NCBI GenBank assembly: GCA_900543615.1
Contig: UQSC01000030.1
Location: forward strand, 1-17,853
Length of the DNA: 17,853 bases
Reading direction: 5' to 3'
Source: an uncultured Collinsella sp.
Lineage (GTDB): Bacteria; Actinomycetota; Coriobacteriia; Coriobacteriales; Coriobacteriaceae
Shown: positions 6,028 to 13,736 of the stretch, piece after piece
Layout: every line of letters starts with the position of its first letter
Numbering within the stretch: position 1 is the first letter of the stretch
Notes under the pieces: model-generated
Databases searched by the model: none
Told to the model about the DNA's origin: nothing
What the model saw: the letters and a program-made list of their open reading frames with translations, nothing else
Translations under genes and position numbers: made by a program

Positions 6028-7479
6028 ATGGCGGACAAGAACGCAGAAGTTGCAGTCGAGGATAACGGCGGCATGAAGAAAACGCTTTCGCTCTGGAACT
6101 TCTTCACCATCGGTTTCGGTGCCATCATCGGTACCGGTTGGGTTCTGCAGGTCGGCGACTGGATGGTCGTGGGCGGCGGTCCCGTTCCCGCTATGATCGC
6201 ATTCCTCTTGGGTGCAATCTTCCTCGTGCCCGTCGGAGCTGTTTTCGGTGAGCTCACGGCTGCTATCCCCATCTCGGGCGGCATCGTCGAGTATGTCGAT
6301 CGTAGCTTTGGCCGTACGCTGAGCTACATCACCGGTTGGCTTTTGGCCCTGGGCAACGGCATCCTGTGCCCGTGGGAGGCCATCGCCATTTCGACCCTCG
6401 TGTCCGAGATGTTCGGCAGCCTGCCCGGTCTTGAGTGGCTGCGCGCCGTTAAGCTCTACACCATCCTGGGCGCCGACGTTTACCTGTTCCCGACGCTGAT
6501 CGCGCTCGGCTTTGCAGCCTACGTCATCTTCCTCAACTTCCGCGGTGCCAGCTCGGCCGCCAAGCTCCAGGCCTTCCTGACCAAGGCTCTGCTCTGCGGC
6601 ATGCTGCTCGCCATGGGCGTCTCGCTGTTCACCGGCTCGCCGGACAACGCCATGCCCGTGTTCTCCCAGGTCACCGGCGCTGGCGGCGGTAAGGCCGCTA
6701 CCGAGGGCGCCAGCCTGTTCGCCGGCATCGTGTCGGTCCTGGTTCTGACCCCGTTCTTCTACGCCGGTTTCGACACCATTCCTCAGCAGGCTGAGGAAGC
6801 AGCCGAGGGCCTCAACTGGAACAAGTTCGGCAAGATCATCTCCCTGGCTCTGCTGGCCGCCGGCGGCTTCTACATGGTCTGCATCTACTCGTTCGGCACC
6901 ATTCTCGACTGGCATGAGTTTGTTAAGAGCCCGGTTCCCGCGCTTGCCTGCCTCAAGGGCATCAACATGCTTCTGTACCTGGCCATGCTCGTCATCGCCA
7001 CGCTTGGACCCATGGGCCCGATGAACTCCTTCTACGGCGCCACGAGCCGCATCATGCTCGCCATGGGCCGCAAGGGCCAGCTGCCCGAGAAGTTCGCCGA
7101 GGTCGACCCCAAGTCCGGCGCTCCCAAGCTCGCCTGCGTCGTTCTGGGCGTCATCACCGTCATCGGTCCGTTCCTGGGCAAGAACATGCTCATTCCTTTG
7201 ACCAACGTGTCGGCTCTCGCCTTCATCTTCTCCTGCGGTATGGTCGCCCTCGCCTGCCTGCGCATGCGCTTCACCGAGCCCGACCTGCCTCGTCCCTACG
7301 AGGTGCCCGGCGGCAAGTTTGGCATCGGCCTCGCTATCGCTGCCTGCGCCATCATCATCGGCCTGCTCGTGATTCCGTTCTCTCCCGCCTCCCTCAACAT
7401 GGTGGAGTGGAGCATCGTGATCGGCTGGTTGGCTATTGGCCTAGCCCTCATGGCTTTCACCAATTCCCGCAAAAAGTAA
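6028..7479 (+). CDS. APC-family amino acid / amine permease
   Basis: A 483-residue polytopic membrane transporter with about 12 hydrophobic segments. After a short polar N-terminus, TM1 contains GAIIGTGW at residues 31-38, the unwound substrate-binding motif of the APC superfamily. Other family features are the SGGIVEYVDRSFGR segment after TM2 and the cytoplasmic QQAEEAAEGLNW loop. The substrate cannot be read from sequence; amino acids, amines or a dipeptide-like amide are possible. The ATG at 6028 is chosen because GGAGGGG sits just before it; the upstream TG-type start at 5989 lacks a site. Codons are strongly C/G-ending, as in arcC and the amidohydrolase. The amidohydrolase begins 132 bp downstream, so the two probably form one uptake-and-cleavage unit. 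Confidence 0.92.
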   Translation: MADKNAEVAVEDNGGMKKTLSLWNFFTIGFGAIIGTGWVLQVGDWMVVGGGPVPAMIAFLLGAIFLVPVGAVFGELTAAIPISGGIVEYVDRSFGRTLSYITGWLLALGNGILCPWEAIAISTLVSEMFGSLPGLEWLRAVKLYTILGADVYLFPTLIALGFAAYVIFLNFRGASSAAKLQAFLTKALLCGMLLAMGVSLFTGSPDNAMPVFSQVTGAGGGKAATEGASLFAGIVSVLVLTPFFYAGFDTIPQQAEEAAEGLNWNKFGKIISLALLAAGGFYMVCIYSFGTILDWHEFVKSPVPALACLKGINMLLYLAMLVIATLGPMGPMNSFYGATSRIMLAMGRKGQLPEKFAEVDPKSGAPKLACVVLGVITVIGPFLGKNMLIPLTNVSALAFIFSCGMVALACLRMRFTEPDLPRPYEVPGGKFGIGLAIAACAIIIGLLVIPFSPASLNMVEWSIVIGWLAIGLALMAFTNSRKK

Positions 7480-7499
7480 CGCCTAGCCGGGGCGGATTG

Positions 7500-7528
7500 G
7501 GTGCGCGGAATCCTCTCTCCCGCGCACC
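7500..7528 (+). other. Intercistronic hairpin between permease and amidohydrolase
   Basis: GGTGCGCGG (7500-7508) pairs with CCGCGCACC (7520-7528) around an 11-base loop. No T-run follows, so full termination is unlikely. It may act as a processing or stability element that sets the ratio between the two messages. A 12-bp palindrome, TATGGATCCATA (7590-7601), lies just before the next ribosome binding site. Confidence 0.45.
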
Positions 7529-7611
7529 GAACCCGGCACCACTTGGGTAGCTTTGTGAGGCCTTAACCCAACACGGCCTCGCCCACATATATGGATCCAT
7601 AAGGAGGAACC

Positions 7612-8889
7612 ATGTCCACTAAGTATGCAATCGTTGGCGGCAAGCTCATCGACGGTACCGGTGCTGAGCCGATCGAGAACTCCCTCGTTCTCGTCGACGA
7701 CAACGGCAAGATCGAGTACGCCGGCGCCATGCAGGACCTTCCCGAGGGCGTTGAGGTCATCGACGCCGCCGGCAAGACCGTCCTTCCCGGCCTGATCGAC
7801 ACTCACCTGCACTTCTCGGGCAACCTGACCGACGATGACACCGATTGGGTCATGCAGCCGCTCCTCGAGAAGCAGGCCGTCGCCGTCAAGCAGGCCTACG
7901 ACTGCCTCACCCACGGCCTCACCACCGTCTGCGAGATTGGCCGCTTTGGTATCCAGATCCGTGACTGCATCGACAAGGGCGTCTTTAAGGGCCCGCGCGT
8001 TCTGGCCACCGGCCTGGGCTTCTGCCGCGTTGCCGGCCACGGTGACTCCCACCACTGCACCCAGGAGCTCAACAAGGAATCCCATCCCTGGGGCGACCAG
8101 GTCGACGGTCCTTGGGATCTGCGCAAGGCCGTCCGTCGTCGCCTGCGCGAGAACCCCGATGCCATCAAGATCTGGGCTACCGGTGGCGGCATCTGGCGCT
8201 GGGACTCCGGTCGCGACCAGCACTATTGCTCCGAGGAGATCCAGGCCGTGGTCGAAGAGGCAAAGATGGTCGGCATCCCCGTGTGGAGCCACTGCTACAA
8301 CAACCACGCCGCTGCCTACGATTCCGTTCGCTTTGGCTGCGAGCAACTGATTCACGGTTTCGATATCGATGAGCGCACCATGGACCTCATGGCCGAGCAG
8401 GGCACCTTCTTCACCCCGACGATCGCCTTCCTGCCCACCTGGTACGCCACCTATCCGCCCGTCTACGTCCCCGAGCTGCACGACAAGTACGAGGGCACCC
8501 TGGTCGAGAAGGAGCTGCAGCGCAACTACGACTGCCTGCGCGAGGCCAAGAAGCGCGGCGTCGTCATGACGATCGGCTCCGACTCCTTCTCCTTCGTCAC
8601 CCCGTACGGCACCTGCTCCATCGAGGAGATGTACGAGTTCGTCGACAAGATCGGCTTCACCCCGGTCGAGACCATCACCTGCGCCACCCTCAACGGTGCC
8701 AAGATGTGCCACATCGAGGACGAGACCGGTTCTATCGAGGCCGGCAAGTGCGCCGACCTGCTGGTCGTCAACGGTGACGTCGCTGCCGATATCCACGTGC
8801 TCAACACCGACAACATGGACGTCATCATGAAGGACGGCTGGATCGTCGAGGCTGGCACCTTTGGCGAGGCCAACAAATACAGCGCCTAA
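7612..8889 (+). CDS. Metal-dependent amidohydrolase, Xaa-dipeptidase-like
   Basis: A 425-residue cytoplasmic enzyme of the amidohydrolase superfamily with all the expected binuclear-metal ligands: H65 and H67 in DTHLHF, Lys186 in IKIWATGGG (the lysine that is carboxylated in this subgroup), H227 in WSHCYN, H248 in LIHGFD and D324 in GSDS. The N-terminal GGKLIDGTG and the closing IEAGKCADLLVV are the usual small beta-sandwich pieces. Overall it resembles the group that includes Xaa-Pro and Xaa-Arg/Lys dipeptidases and imidazolonepropionase-like proteins; the exact substrate cannot be assigned. AAGGAGGA sits ideally before the ATG at 7612. Its context, behind an APC permease and before a LytS/LytR pair, suggests intracellular hydrolysis of an imported amide or dipeptide. 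Confidence 0.92.
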   Translation: MSTKYAIVGGKLIDGTGAEPIENSLVLVDDNGKIEYAGAMQDLPEGVEVIDAAGKTVLPGLIDTHLHFSGNLTDDDTDWVMQPLLEKQAVAVKQAYDCLTHGLTTVCEIGRFGIQIRDCIDKGVFKGPRVLATGLGFCRVAGHGDSHHCTQELNKESHPWGDQVDGPWDLRKAVRRRLRENPDAIKIWATGGGIWRWDSGRDQHYCSEEIQAVVEEAKMVGIPVWSHCYNNHAAAYDSVRFGCEQLIHGFDIDERTMDLMAEQGTFFTPTIAFLPTWYATYPPVYVPELHDKYEGTLVEKELQRNYDCLREAKKRGVVMTIGSDSFSFVTPYGTCSIEEMYEFVDKIGFTPVETITCATLNGAKMCHIEDETGSIEAGKCADLLVVNGDVAADIHVLNTDNMDVIMKDGWIVEAGTFGEANKYSA

Positions 8890-8930
8890 GATACCGTTTG
8901 TCGATGGCTGGATGTAAAACACAGTTTTTG

Positions 8931-8945
8931 ATTGCATAATGCAAT
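8931..8945. promoter_or_regulatory. 15-bp dyad ATTGCATAATGCAAT overlapping a -10-like CATAAT
   Basis: Perfect 7-bp arms flank a single central A. The dyad includes CATAAT (8935-8940), a plausible -10 element. It lies directly before a terminator-like hairpin and about 60 bp before the kinase start. No good -35 was found, so the promoter is tentative; the dyad itself is certain. Confidence 0.4.
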
Positions 8946-8947
8946 GG

Positions 8948-8973
8948 AGAGGGTCGCTTGCGGCCCTCTTTAT
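8948..8973 (+). terminator. Terminator-like hairpin after the amidohydrolase
   Basis: AGAGGGTCG (8948-8956) pairs with CGGCCCTCT (8961-8969), with one G-T wobble and a 4-base loop, followed by TTTATT. It ends the amidohydrolase message. It also argues against kinase start codons upstream of about 8975. Confidence 0.75.
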
Positions 8974-9000
8974 TGCTATGGGTGCTACGGACAAAAGGGG

Positions 9001-10392
9001 ATGACGGTGGATTTAAACAGGCTGATTCTGGGCAAGAGCTACAACTCTACCAAGGTCTTTCGCACGGCACAGCACGTGGTCCAGGCCATCCTGCTCGGTG
9101 TTGTCGTTCCGGCGCTTATCCTGCTGCTTATCTGGGATTTAACCGATAATCCCAATCCCGTTCCGGGCGTTGTCGTTATTGCCGGCCTGGTCATGCTGTG
9201 CTTCTTTTTCTCGTATGTCTTTGTGGTCCCCGACGACCTCACATCGAGCGCAACCGACCGTACGCTCGCCATCGCATCAAAAATATTCGCCTACACGTCG
9301 CGCGGCCTTACGCCCGAAGCGGCCCTGGGTGCCTCTAAAATCATCCTGTCCGAGACCATCGCCTCTGCCATCTGCTTTACCGATGGCAAACAGGTGTTGG
9401 CAAGCTGGGGCGAGGACTCGGCAAAGTGCCCCGCCGGCACCCCGGTCGTGCTCAAGACCACGCTCAGTGTGATTGAGACGGGCGAGCAGAGCGTGTTTTC
9501 GCGTGACACCTCCAATGAGACGGGCGGCTATTTTCCCCGCCTGCGCGCCGGCATCGTCGCGCCGCTTACCGTGCGCGGGCATTGCGTGGGCACACTCGAG
9601 CTGTATTACCCTCGCCTGAGCAGCATCGATATGCGCCAGACGGCGTTGGCCTCGGGTTTTGCCGACCTAATTTCCACGCAGCTCGCCAGCTTTGAGCTCG
9701 AGCGCCAGGACGAGCTCACAGCCCGCGTTGAGCTTCGCGCCCTGCAGTCGCAGGTCGACCCGCATTTTCTATTCAATACCATTAGCACGATCGTGTCGCT
9801 CGTTCGAACCGAGCCCGACAAGGCGCGATCGCTGCTGATCGACTTTTCCAACTACTATCGTCAGACGCTTTCTGATTCCGATACGCTCACCACGCTCGAG
9901 CACGAGGTGGAACAGGGCACTCGTTATATCAATCTTATGCAGGCCCGGTATGGCGACGGCCGTTTGCGCGTTTCGGTCGACATCGACTTTGAGGTGCGCG
10001 ACAGCCTGGTACCGCCGTTTATCTTGCAGCCGCTGCTCGAAAACTGCATCAAGCATGCGCAGCGCGAGACCGAGCCGCTTTCTATTCATGTTAGGGCTTT
10101 CGAGACCGATGACGGTTTGGAGATCATCGTCGAGGACGACGGCATCGGTATGAGCGAAGAAGTCTGCGCGCATCTGTTTGAGCAACATCGCCTAGAGGAG
10201 CCCGAGAGCATTACCGCCGACGGCTCCATCAAGCGAGGTTGCGGCCTGGCGCTCTTCAACGTGCTTCAGCGCATCCATTTCTTTTACGGAGAAGATTCTG
10301 GCATGCGCGTGAAGTCCCAGGAGGGCGTGGGAACGCAGGTCATCGTTGAGTTGAACGGCGAGCCACATGAGCCGGCGCCGTTGACGGTGTAG
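9001..10392 (+). CDS. GAF-LytS type sensor histidine kinase 1
   Basis: 463 residues from ATG 9001. Two membrane segments lie at about 26-46 and 56-76, then a GAF-like domain at about 95-215, then the LytS-type His_kinase region with His255 in DPHFLFN, and an HATPase domain with N-box LLENCIKHA, DDGIGM and a GCGLAL glycine box. It should autophosphorylate and pass phosphate to the LytTR regulator encoded 38 bp downstream. The start is uncertain: AAAAGGGG abuts ATG 9001 with no spacing but fits GTG 9007 well. Earlier in-frame starts fall inside the terminator and are rejected. E. coli relatives such as BtsS and YpdA sense pyruvate; the ligand here is unknown. It is clearly paralogous to the kinase at 14921. 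Confidence 0.93.
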   Translation: MTVDLNRLILGKSYNSTKVFRTAQHVVQAILLGVVVPALILLLIWDLTDNPNPVPGVVVIAGLVMLCFFFSYVFVVPDDLTSSATDRTLAIASKIFAYTSRGLTPEAALGASKIILSETIASAICFTDGKQVLASWGEDSAKCPAGTPVVLKTTLSVIETGEQSVFSRDTSNETGGYFPRLRAGIVAPLTVRGHCVGTLELYYPRLSSIDMRQTALASGFADLISTQLASFELERQDELTARVELRALQSQVDPHFLFNTISTIVSLVRTEPDKARSLLIDFSNYYRQTLSDSDTLTTLEHEVEQGTRYINLMQARYGDGRLRVSVDIDFEVRDSLVPPFILQPLLENCIKHAQRETEPLSIHVRAFETDDGLEIIVEDDGIGMSEEVCAHLFEQHRLEEPESITADGSIKRGCGLALFNVLQRIHFFYGEDSGMRVKSQEGVGTQVIVELNGEPHEPAPLTV

Positions 10393-10430
10393 CACGCGGT
10401 TGGATTGAGAGAAAAAGAGGGGAAGCGCAT

Positions 10431-11165
10431 ATGTCCGAAGGCTGGAACATACTGGTGGTTGATGACGAGCCCCCAATTAGGGCTGAGCTACGCTATCTGT
10501 TGGAAAAGGATACGCGTGTGGGTCAGATTGCCGAGGCGGGCAATGTCACCGAAGCCGTGGAGCTGATTCTGTCGAACAAGCCCGACGTGCTGTTTTTAGA
10601 CATCACGATGCCCGGGCGCTCGGGAATTGAGCTTGCCGAGACCCTGCAAAACTTAAAGAGGCCGCCGGTCGTGGTGTTTGTGACGGCATTTGCCGAGTAT
10701 GCGGCCGATGCCTATAACCTCGATGCTGTCGATTACATCGTCAAGCCGGTCGAGGATGCCCGCCTGTCAAAGGCGCTCGACAAGATCGAGACTGCCCTGG
10801 GCGCTCGCCGTGTCGTCCATGCTCCGCGCCAGCCTTTGCGCCTGACGGTGGATCGCGGGGGCAAAAAGGTGTTCATTCCCGTGGCGGATGTCTGCTACTT
10901 TGAGGCGCGCGCCGATTTTTGCAACGCCGTCTGCGCCGAGGGGACGTATCTGATCAATGAGTCGATTTCCTCGCTCGAGCGTCGCCTGGCCTCCGAGGGC
11001 TTTATCCGCGTCCATCGCAGCTATCTGGTTAATTTGGAAGACGTACATAATGTCGAGATCGGCTCCACGGGCCTGATGGAGCTCAGGCTCGATCGCGTAA
11101 CCTCGACGGTGCCCGTGTCCCGCCGTCGCGCTGCCGAGGTCAAATCGCACTTGGGGCTTGCGTAA
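10431..11165 (+). CDS. LytTR response regulator 1
   Basis: A 244-residue regulator. The receiver domain (1-120) has D11/D12, phospho-acceptor D57 in VLFLDITMPG, T85 and K105 in IVKPVED. A C-terminal LytTR DNA-binding domain follows at about 135-240, with the typical KKVFIPVADVCYFEA, FIRVHRSYLVNL and PVSRRR segments. AGAGGGGA lies about 10 bases before the ATG. It follows kinase 1 by 38 bp and is surely its partner. LytTR proteins bind pairs of short direct repeats spaced about two helical turns apart. No clean pair was found in the window, although a consensus-like half-site lies at 8893-8901. Likely targets are this locus or the permease/amidohydrolase unit, by position only. Confidence 0.95.
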   Translation: MSEGWNILVVDDEPPIRAELRYLLEKDTRVGQIAEAGNVTEAVELILSNKPDVLFLDITMPGRSGIELAETLQNLKRPPVVVFVTAFAEYAADAYNLDAVDYIVKPVEDARLSKALDKIETALGARRVVHAPRQPLRLTVDRGGKKVFIPVADVCYFEARADFCNAVCAEGTYLINESISSLERRLASEGFIRVHRSYLVNLEDVHNVEIGSTGLMELRLDRVTSTVPVSRRRAAEVKSHLGLA

Positions 11166-11213
11166 GGGTCGGTGCGCCATCGTTTGCCGTTGCAGGTTTG
11201 GCATGACTGTGCG

Positions 11214-11227
11214 GTGGGCATAATGGA
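11214..11227 (+). promoter_or_regulatory. Putative promoter -10 region before the PLC-like gene
   Basis: GTGGGCATAATGGA contains the -10-like CATAAT (11219-11224), 32 bp upstream of the next ATG. Similar words precede the next two genes (12250 and 13652). TTGGCA lies 15 bp upstream as a possible, short-spaced -35. Confidence 0.45.
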
Positions 11228-11256
11228 TTGCATCGAATGAAATCGAAAGGATTATT

Positions 11257-12201
11257 ATGCCCGCGCTCATTACGCATCATCTGTTTGGCGAGGAAAGCAT
11301 CGACCGTCTTCCGCAGGGCGTTATTACGTCCGACGAGGAGCGCATCGCCTTTATCCTGGGAAACCAAGGTCCCGACCCGTTTTTCTTCCACATGCTCACG
11401 CCGCGCATTTCCGACTGTATGTCGCTTGCTCAGGTCATGCATCGCTCGCGCATGTCGCGCCAGTTCTCGTGCCTGCGCGACGGCGTGTCGCACCTGCAGC
11501 CGCGCGATGCCAATCTGGGTCGTGCCTTTGCGCTGGGCCTGCTGTCGCACTATGTGCTCGATCGCAATGCCCACCCCTTTGTCTACGAGCAGCAGTTTGG
11601 CATTGTCGAGTCCGATCCCGAGCTCGAGGCTTCGGGCAGTCAAGTTCATGCCGTGCTCGAAAGCGACCTGGACGTGCTGATGCTGCAGCTCAAGCGCGAT
11701 GGGGCAACGGTCGAGGATTATCCGCCGGCGGGCGAGATCGTCACTACCGACCGCATCAATCGCGTTGCCGGCGTGCTGATGAGCTATGTTGCCGGACGCG
11801 TGTACGGCATCGATATCCCGGTGGGGGAGTACGGCGGCGCCGTCTCGGACATGCAGATGCTCTACCGCACTATCGAGCCGGCCGGTTCGGCCAAGACGCG
11901 CGCGATTGCCCTGCTCGAGGGCTTGGTGCACGATTATTCGCTGCTCGACGGCCTTGCGCACCGCGTGACGACCGAGTTGCCCGAGCGTACCGGCAACCTG
12001 GGCCACTTGGCATGGAAGAACCCCTTTACCGATGAAGTCTCGACCGAGAGTTTCCCCGAGGTCTTTGACCGCGCGCTGCTCGATTACGAGTGCACGGTCG
12101 CCCGATTCATCGAGACCGGCGATATGGAGGCCGTGACCAACCACGTCAATTACAGCGGTCGCGTGCTCGGCGCCGACGAAGAGTTCGACCGCGAGGAGTA
12201 G
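11257..12201 (+). CDS. Zinc-dependent phospholipase C-like protein
   Basis: A 314-residue protein of the Zn-dependent PLC / S1-P1 nuclease-like helical fold. Candidate metal ligands are His7/His8 in ITHHLFGEE, Asp in GNQGPDPFFF near residue 40, H98-x3-D102-x3-H106 in SHYVLDRNAHPF, and His and Asp residues in HAVLESDLD near 130. There is no signal peptide or membrane segment, whereas classical PLC toxins are secreted, so this is probably an intracellular metalloenzyme. The lipid or phosphoester substrate is unknown. GAAAGGA precedes the ATG at 11257 with normal spacing. It lies alone between the first two-component system and the UMF1 transporter, and appears to have its own promoter. The family assignment is good; activity is not shown. 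Confidence 0.85.
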   Translation: MPALITHHLFGEESIDRLPQGVITSDEERIAFILGNQGPDPFFFHMLTPRISDCMSLAQVMHRSRMSRQFSCLRDGVSHLQPRDANLGRAFALGLLSHYVLDRNAHPFVYEQQFGIVESDPELEASGSQVHAVLESDLDVLMLQLKRDGATVEDYPPAGEIVTTDRINRVAGVLMSYVAGRVYGIDIPVGEYGGAVSDMQMLYRTIEPAGSAKTRAIALLEGLVHDYSLLDGLAHRVTTELPERTGNLGHLAWKNPFTDEVSTESFPEVFDRALLDYECTVARFIETGDMEAVTNHVNYSGRVLGADEEFDREE

Positions 12202-12249
12202 GGCTCGTGCGTGCCCCTTTGCCGAATCCTTACCGGCGCCTCTGGACAA

Positions 12250-12264
12250 TTGGGGTACGATGAA
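12250..12264 (+). promoter_or_regulatory. Putative promoter -10 region before the UMF1 transporter
   Basis: TTGGGGTACGATGAA contains the -10-like TACGAT (12256-12261), about 43 bp before the ATG. It resembles the words at 11214 and 13652. No strong -35 is visible. An alternative pairs TTGGGG as -35 with CATATC 16 bp downstream. Confidence 0.35.
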
Positions 12265-12303
12265 CTAACTGCATATCGGGCGAAATACGAAGGGGCCCTG
12301 TCC

Positions 12304-13554
12304 ATGAAATACACCAAGCTCGAGCGTAACTGGGTTATGTACGATGTGGGCAACTCGGCCCTCGTGCTGCTCAATACCTCGGTGGTGCCCATCTACTTTA
12401 ACGCCATCAATACCGGTGCTTCCTCGGCAGACCTGGTGGTCGCCTGGGGCAACGCGCAGACGATTGCCTCGCTGGTCATTGCCATGCTCATGCCCATTCT
12501 GGGCGCGCTTGCCGATTACGCCGGCAACAAGATCAAGTTCTTCTTGGGCTTCTTCCTCACGGGCCTGGTTCTTTGCCTGGCGCAGGCTATCCCCATGTCC
12601 GCCATGGCATTTTTGACTGTGTACGTGCTGTGCACCATCGGCCTTAACTCTTCTATGACGTTCTACGACGCCATGCTGCCCGACATTACCACCGACGAGC
12701 GCATGGACGCCGTGTCCAGCTCGGGCTATGCCTGGGGCTACATCGGTTCTACCGTGCCGTTCATCATCTGCCTGGCGCTTATCATGGGTGGCCCCGCTCT
12801 TGGCGTCCCCACCATGCTGGCAACGCGTCTGTCGTTTGTCATCACTGGCGCCTGGTGGCTTATCTTTACCTTGCCGCTCATTCGCACCTATAAGCAAAAG
12901 TACGGTCGCGAACGCGGTCCCCAGGACACCATCGGCCACATCGTGGGCGGCGTGTTCTCCGAGGTCGGACACACCATGCGCGAGATCGCCCACAACAAGC
13001 CCGTGCTGGTCTACATGATCGCGTTCTTCTTCTACATCGATGGCGTCCATACAGTCATCTCCATGGCAACCAGCTACGGCTCGGCTTTGGGCATCGATTC
13101 GACCCAGCTGGTGCTGGCACTGCTCGTTACGCAGTTCGTTGCTTTCCCGTCCGCCATTATCTATGGCAAGCTCGCCGGTCGCGTGGGCACGCTCAACATG
13201 ATCATGGTGGCCGTCGCCGCCTACATGGGCATCGTGCTCTTTGCCGCGTTTTTCTTAAAGACTGCCTTTGAGTTCTGGGTGCTCGCCATTTTGGTCGGCT
13301 TGTTCCAGGGTGGCGTTCAGGCGCTCAGCCGCAGCTATTTTGGCCGCATCATCCCCAAGGAAAAGTCCAACGAGTACTACGGCTTCTTTGATATCTTTGG
13401 CCGCTACGCAAGCGTGATGGGCACCTTCCTGGTGTCGGTCGTCACCTCGCTGACCGGCAACCCGTCGCTGGGTGTCCTTTCCATCGGCGTGCTGCTGGTG
13501 CTTGGCTTTGCGCTGCTGGTCCGTCTGTCCCGCACGGCTCAGGCGGCGGCGTAA
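12304..13554 (+). CDS. MFS transporter, UMF1 / Atg22-like
   Basis: A 416-residue polytopic membrane protein with about 12 hydrophobic segments. Features typical of the UMF1 (Atg22-like) branch of the major facilitator superfamily are MYDVGNSALVLLNTSVVPIYF in TM1 (usually YDWANSA), FYDAMLPDI, SSSGYAWGYIGS, the loop HTMREIAHNKPVLVYMIAFFFY and the TQFVAFPSAIIYGKLAGRVG stretch. Yeast Atg22 exports amino acids from the vacuole; bacterial substrates are unknown. I chose the ATG at 12304 because AAGGGG lies 8 bases upstream and because it begins the conserved N-terminus; the longer frame to 12211 runs through the probable promoter. It is transcribed in the same direction as its neighbours but is probably a separate unit. 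Confidence 0.93.
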   Translation: MKYTKLERNWVMYDVGNSALVLLNTSVVPIYFNAINTGASSADLVVAWGNAQTIASLVIAMLMPILGALADYAGNKIKFFLGFFLTGLVLCLAQAIPMSAMAFLTVYVLCTIGLNSSMTFYDAMLPDITTDERMDAVSSSGYAWGYIGSTVPFIICLALIMGGPALGVPTMLATRLSFVITGAWWLIFTLPLIRTYKQKYGRERGPQDTIGHIVGGVFSEVGHTMREIAHNKPVLVYMIAFFFYIDGVHTVISMATSYGSALGIDSTQLVLALLVTQFVAFPSAIIYGKLAGRVGTLNMIMVAVAAYMGIVLFAAFFLKTAFEFWVLAILVGLFQGGVQALSRSYFGRIIPKEKSNEYYGFFDIFGRYASVMGTFLVSVVTSLTGNPSLGVLSIGVLLVLGFALLVRLSRTAQAAA

Positions 13555-13651
13555 GGCAACCGGGCTCAGTACGGCAATTGTGCCTATCTGCAGCACTCTT
13601 TTGGAAGTAGCCGCATAAATCATTCTGACTTCCGAACAATGTTTAGCCCAA

Positions 13652-13665
13652 GTGGGTATGATGGA
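13652..13665 (+). promoter_or_regulatory. Putative promoter -10 region for glycosyltransferase-LytS-LytR
   Basis: GTGGGTATGATGGA contains TATGAT (13657-13662), the best -10 in this set. Transcription would start near 13669, only about 10 bases before a terminator-like hairpin. A 6-bp dyad, GGAAGT (13603-13608) and ACTTCC (13628-13633), lies upstream. Confidence 0.5.
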
Positions 13666-13679
13666 ACCAGCTAGGTCGC

Positions 13680-13714
13680 GGGGCGTCGCCTGTGTTTGGC
13701 GGCGCCCCGTTTTT
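13680..13714 (+). terminator. Terminator-like hairpin in the glycosyltransferase leader
   Basis: GGGGCGTCGCC (13680-13690) pairs with GGCGGCGCCCC (13698-13708), with one G-T wobble and a 7-base loop, then GTTTTTG. It may end the UMF1 transporter message. Because it lies between the putative -10 and the glycosyltransferase start, it could also attenuate that operon. Confidence 0.8.
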
Positions 13715-13736
13715 GTGTTGCAAGGAGGGTAAAGGT

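Noticed and set aside
5995..6915. Minus-strand frame opposite the APC permease
   Set aside because: Its composition is repetitive and polar with no family features. It is a shadow of the permease.
7483..8994. 503-codon minus-strand frame opposite the amidohydrolase
   Set aside because: It is low-complexity, has no domain or ribosome binding site, and is antisense to a gene with all catalytic residues intact.
8932..9000. Upstream starts for kinase 1
   Set aside because: They fall within the dyad and terminator of the amidohydrolase gene and lack ribosome binding sites.
11140..12249. Minus-strand frame opposite the PLC-like gene
   Set aside because: It has no recognisable motifs and overlaps a well-supported gene and its promoter.
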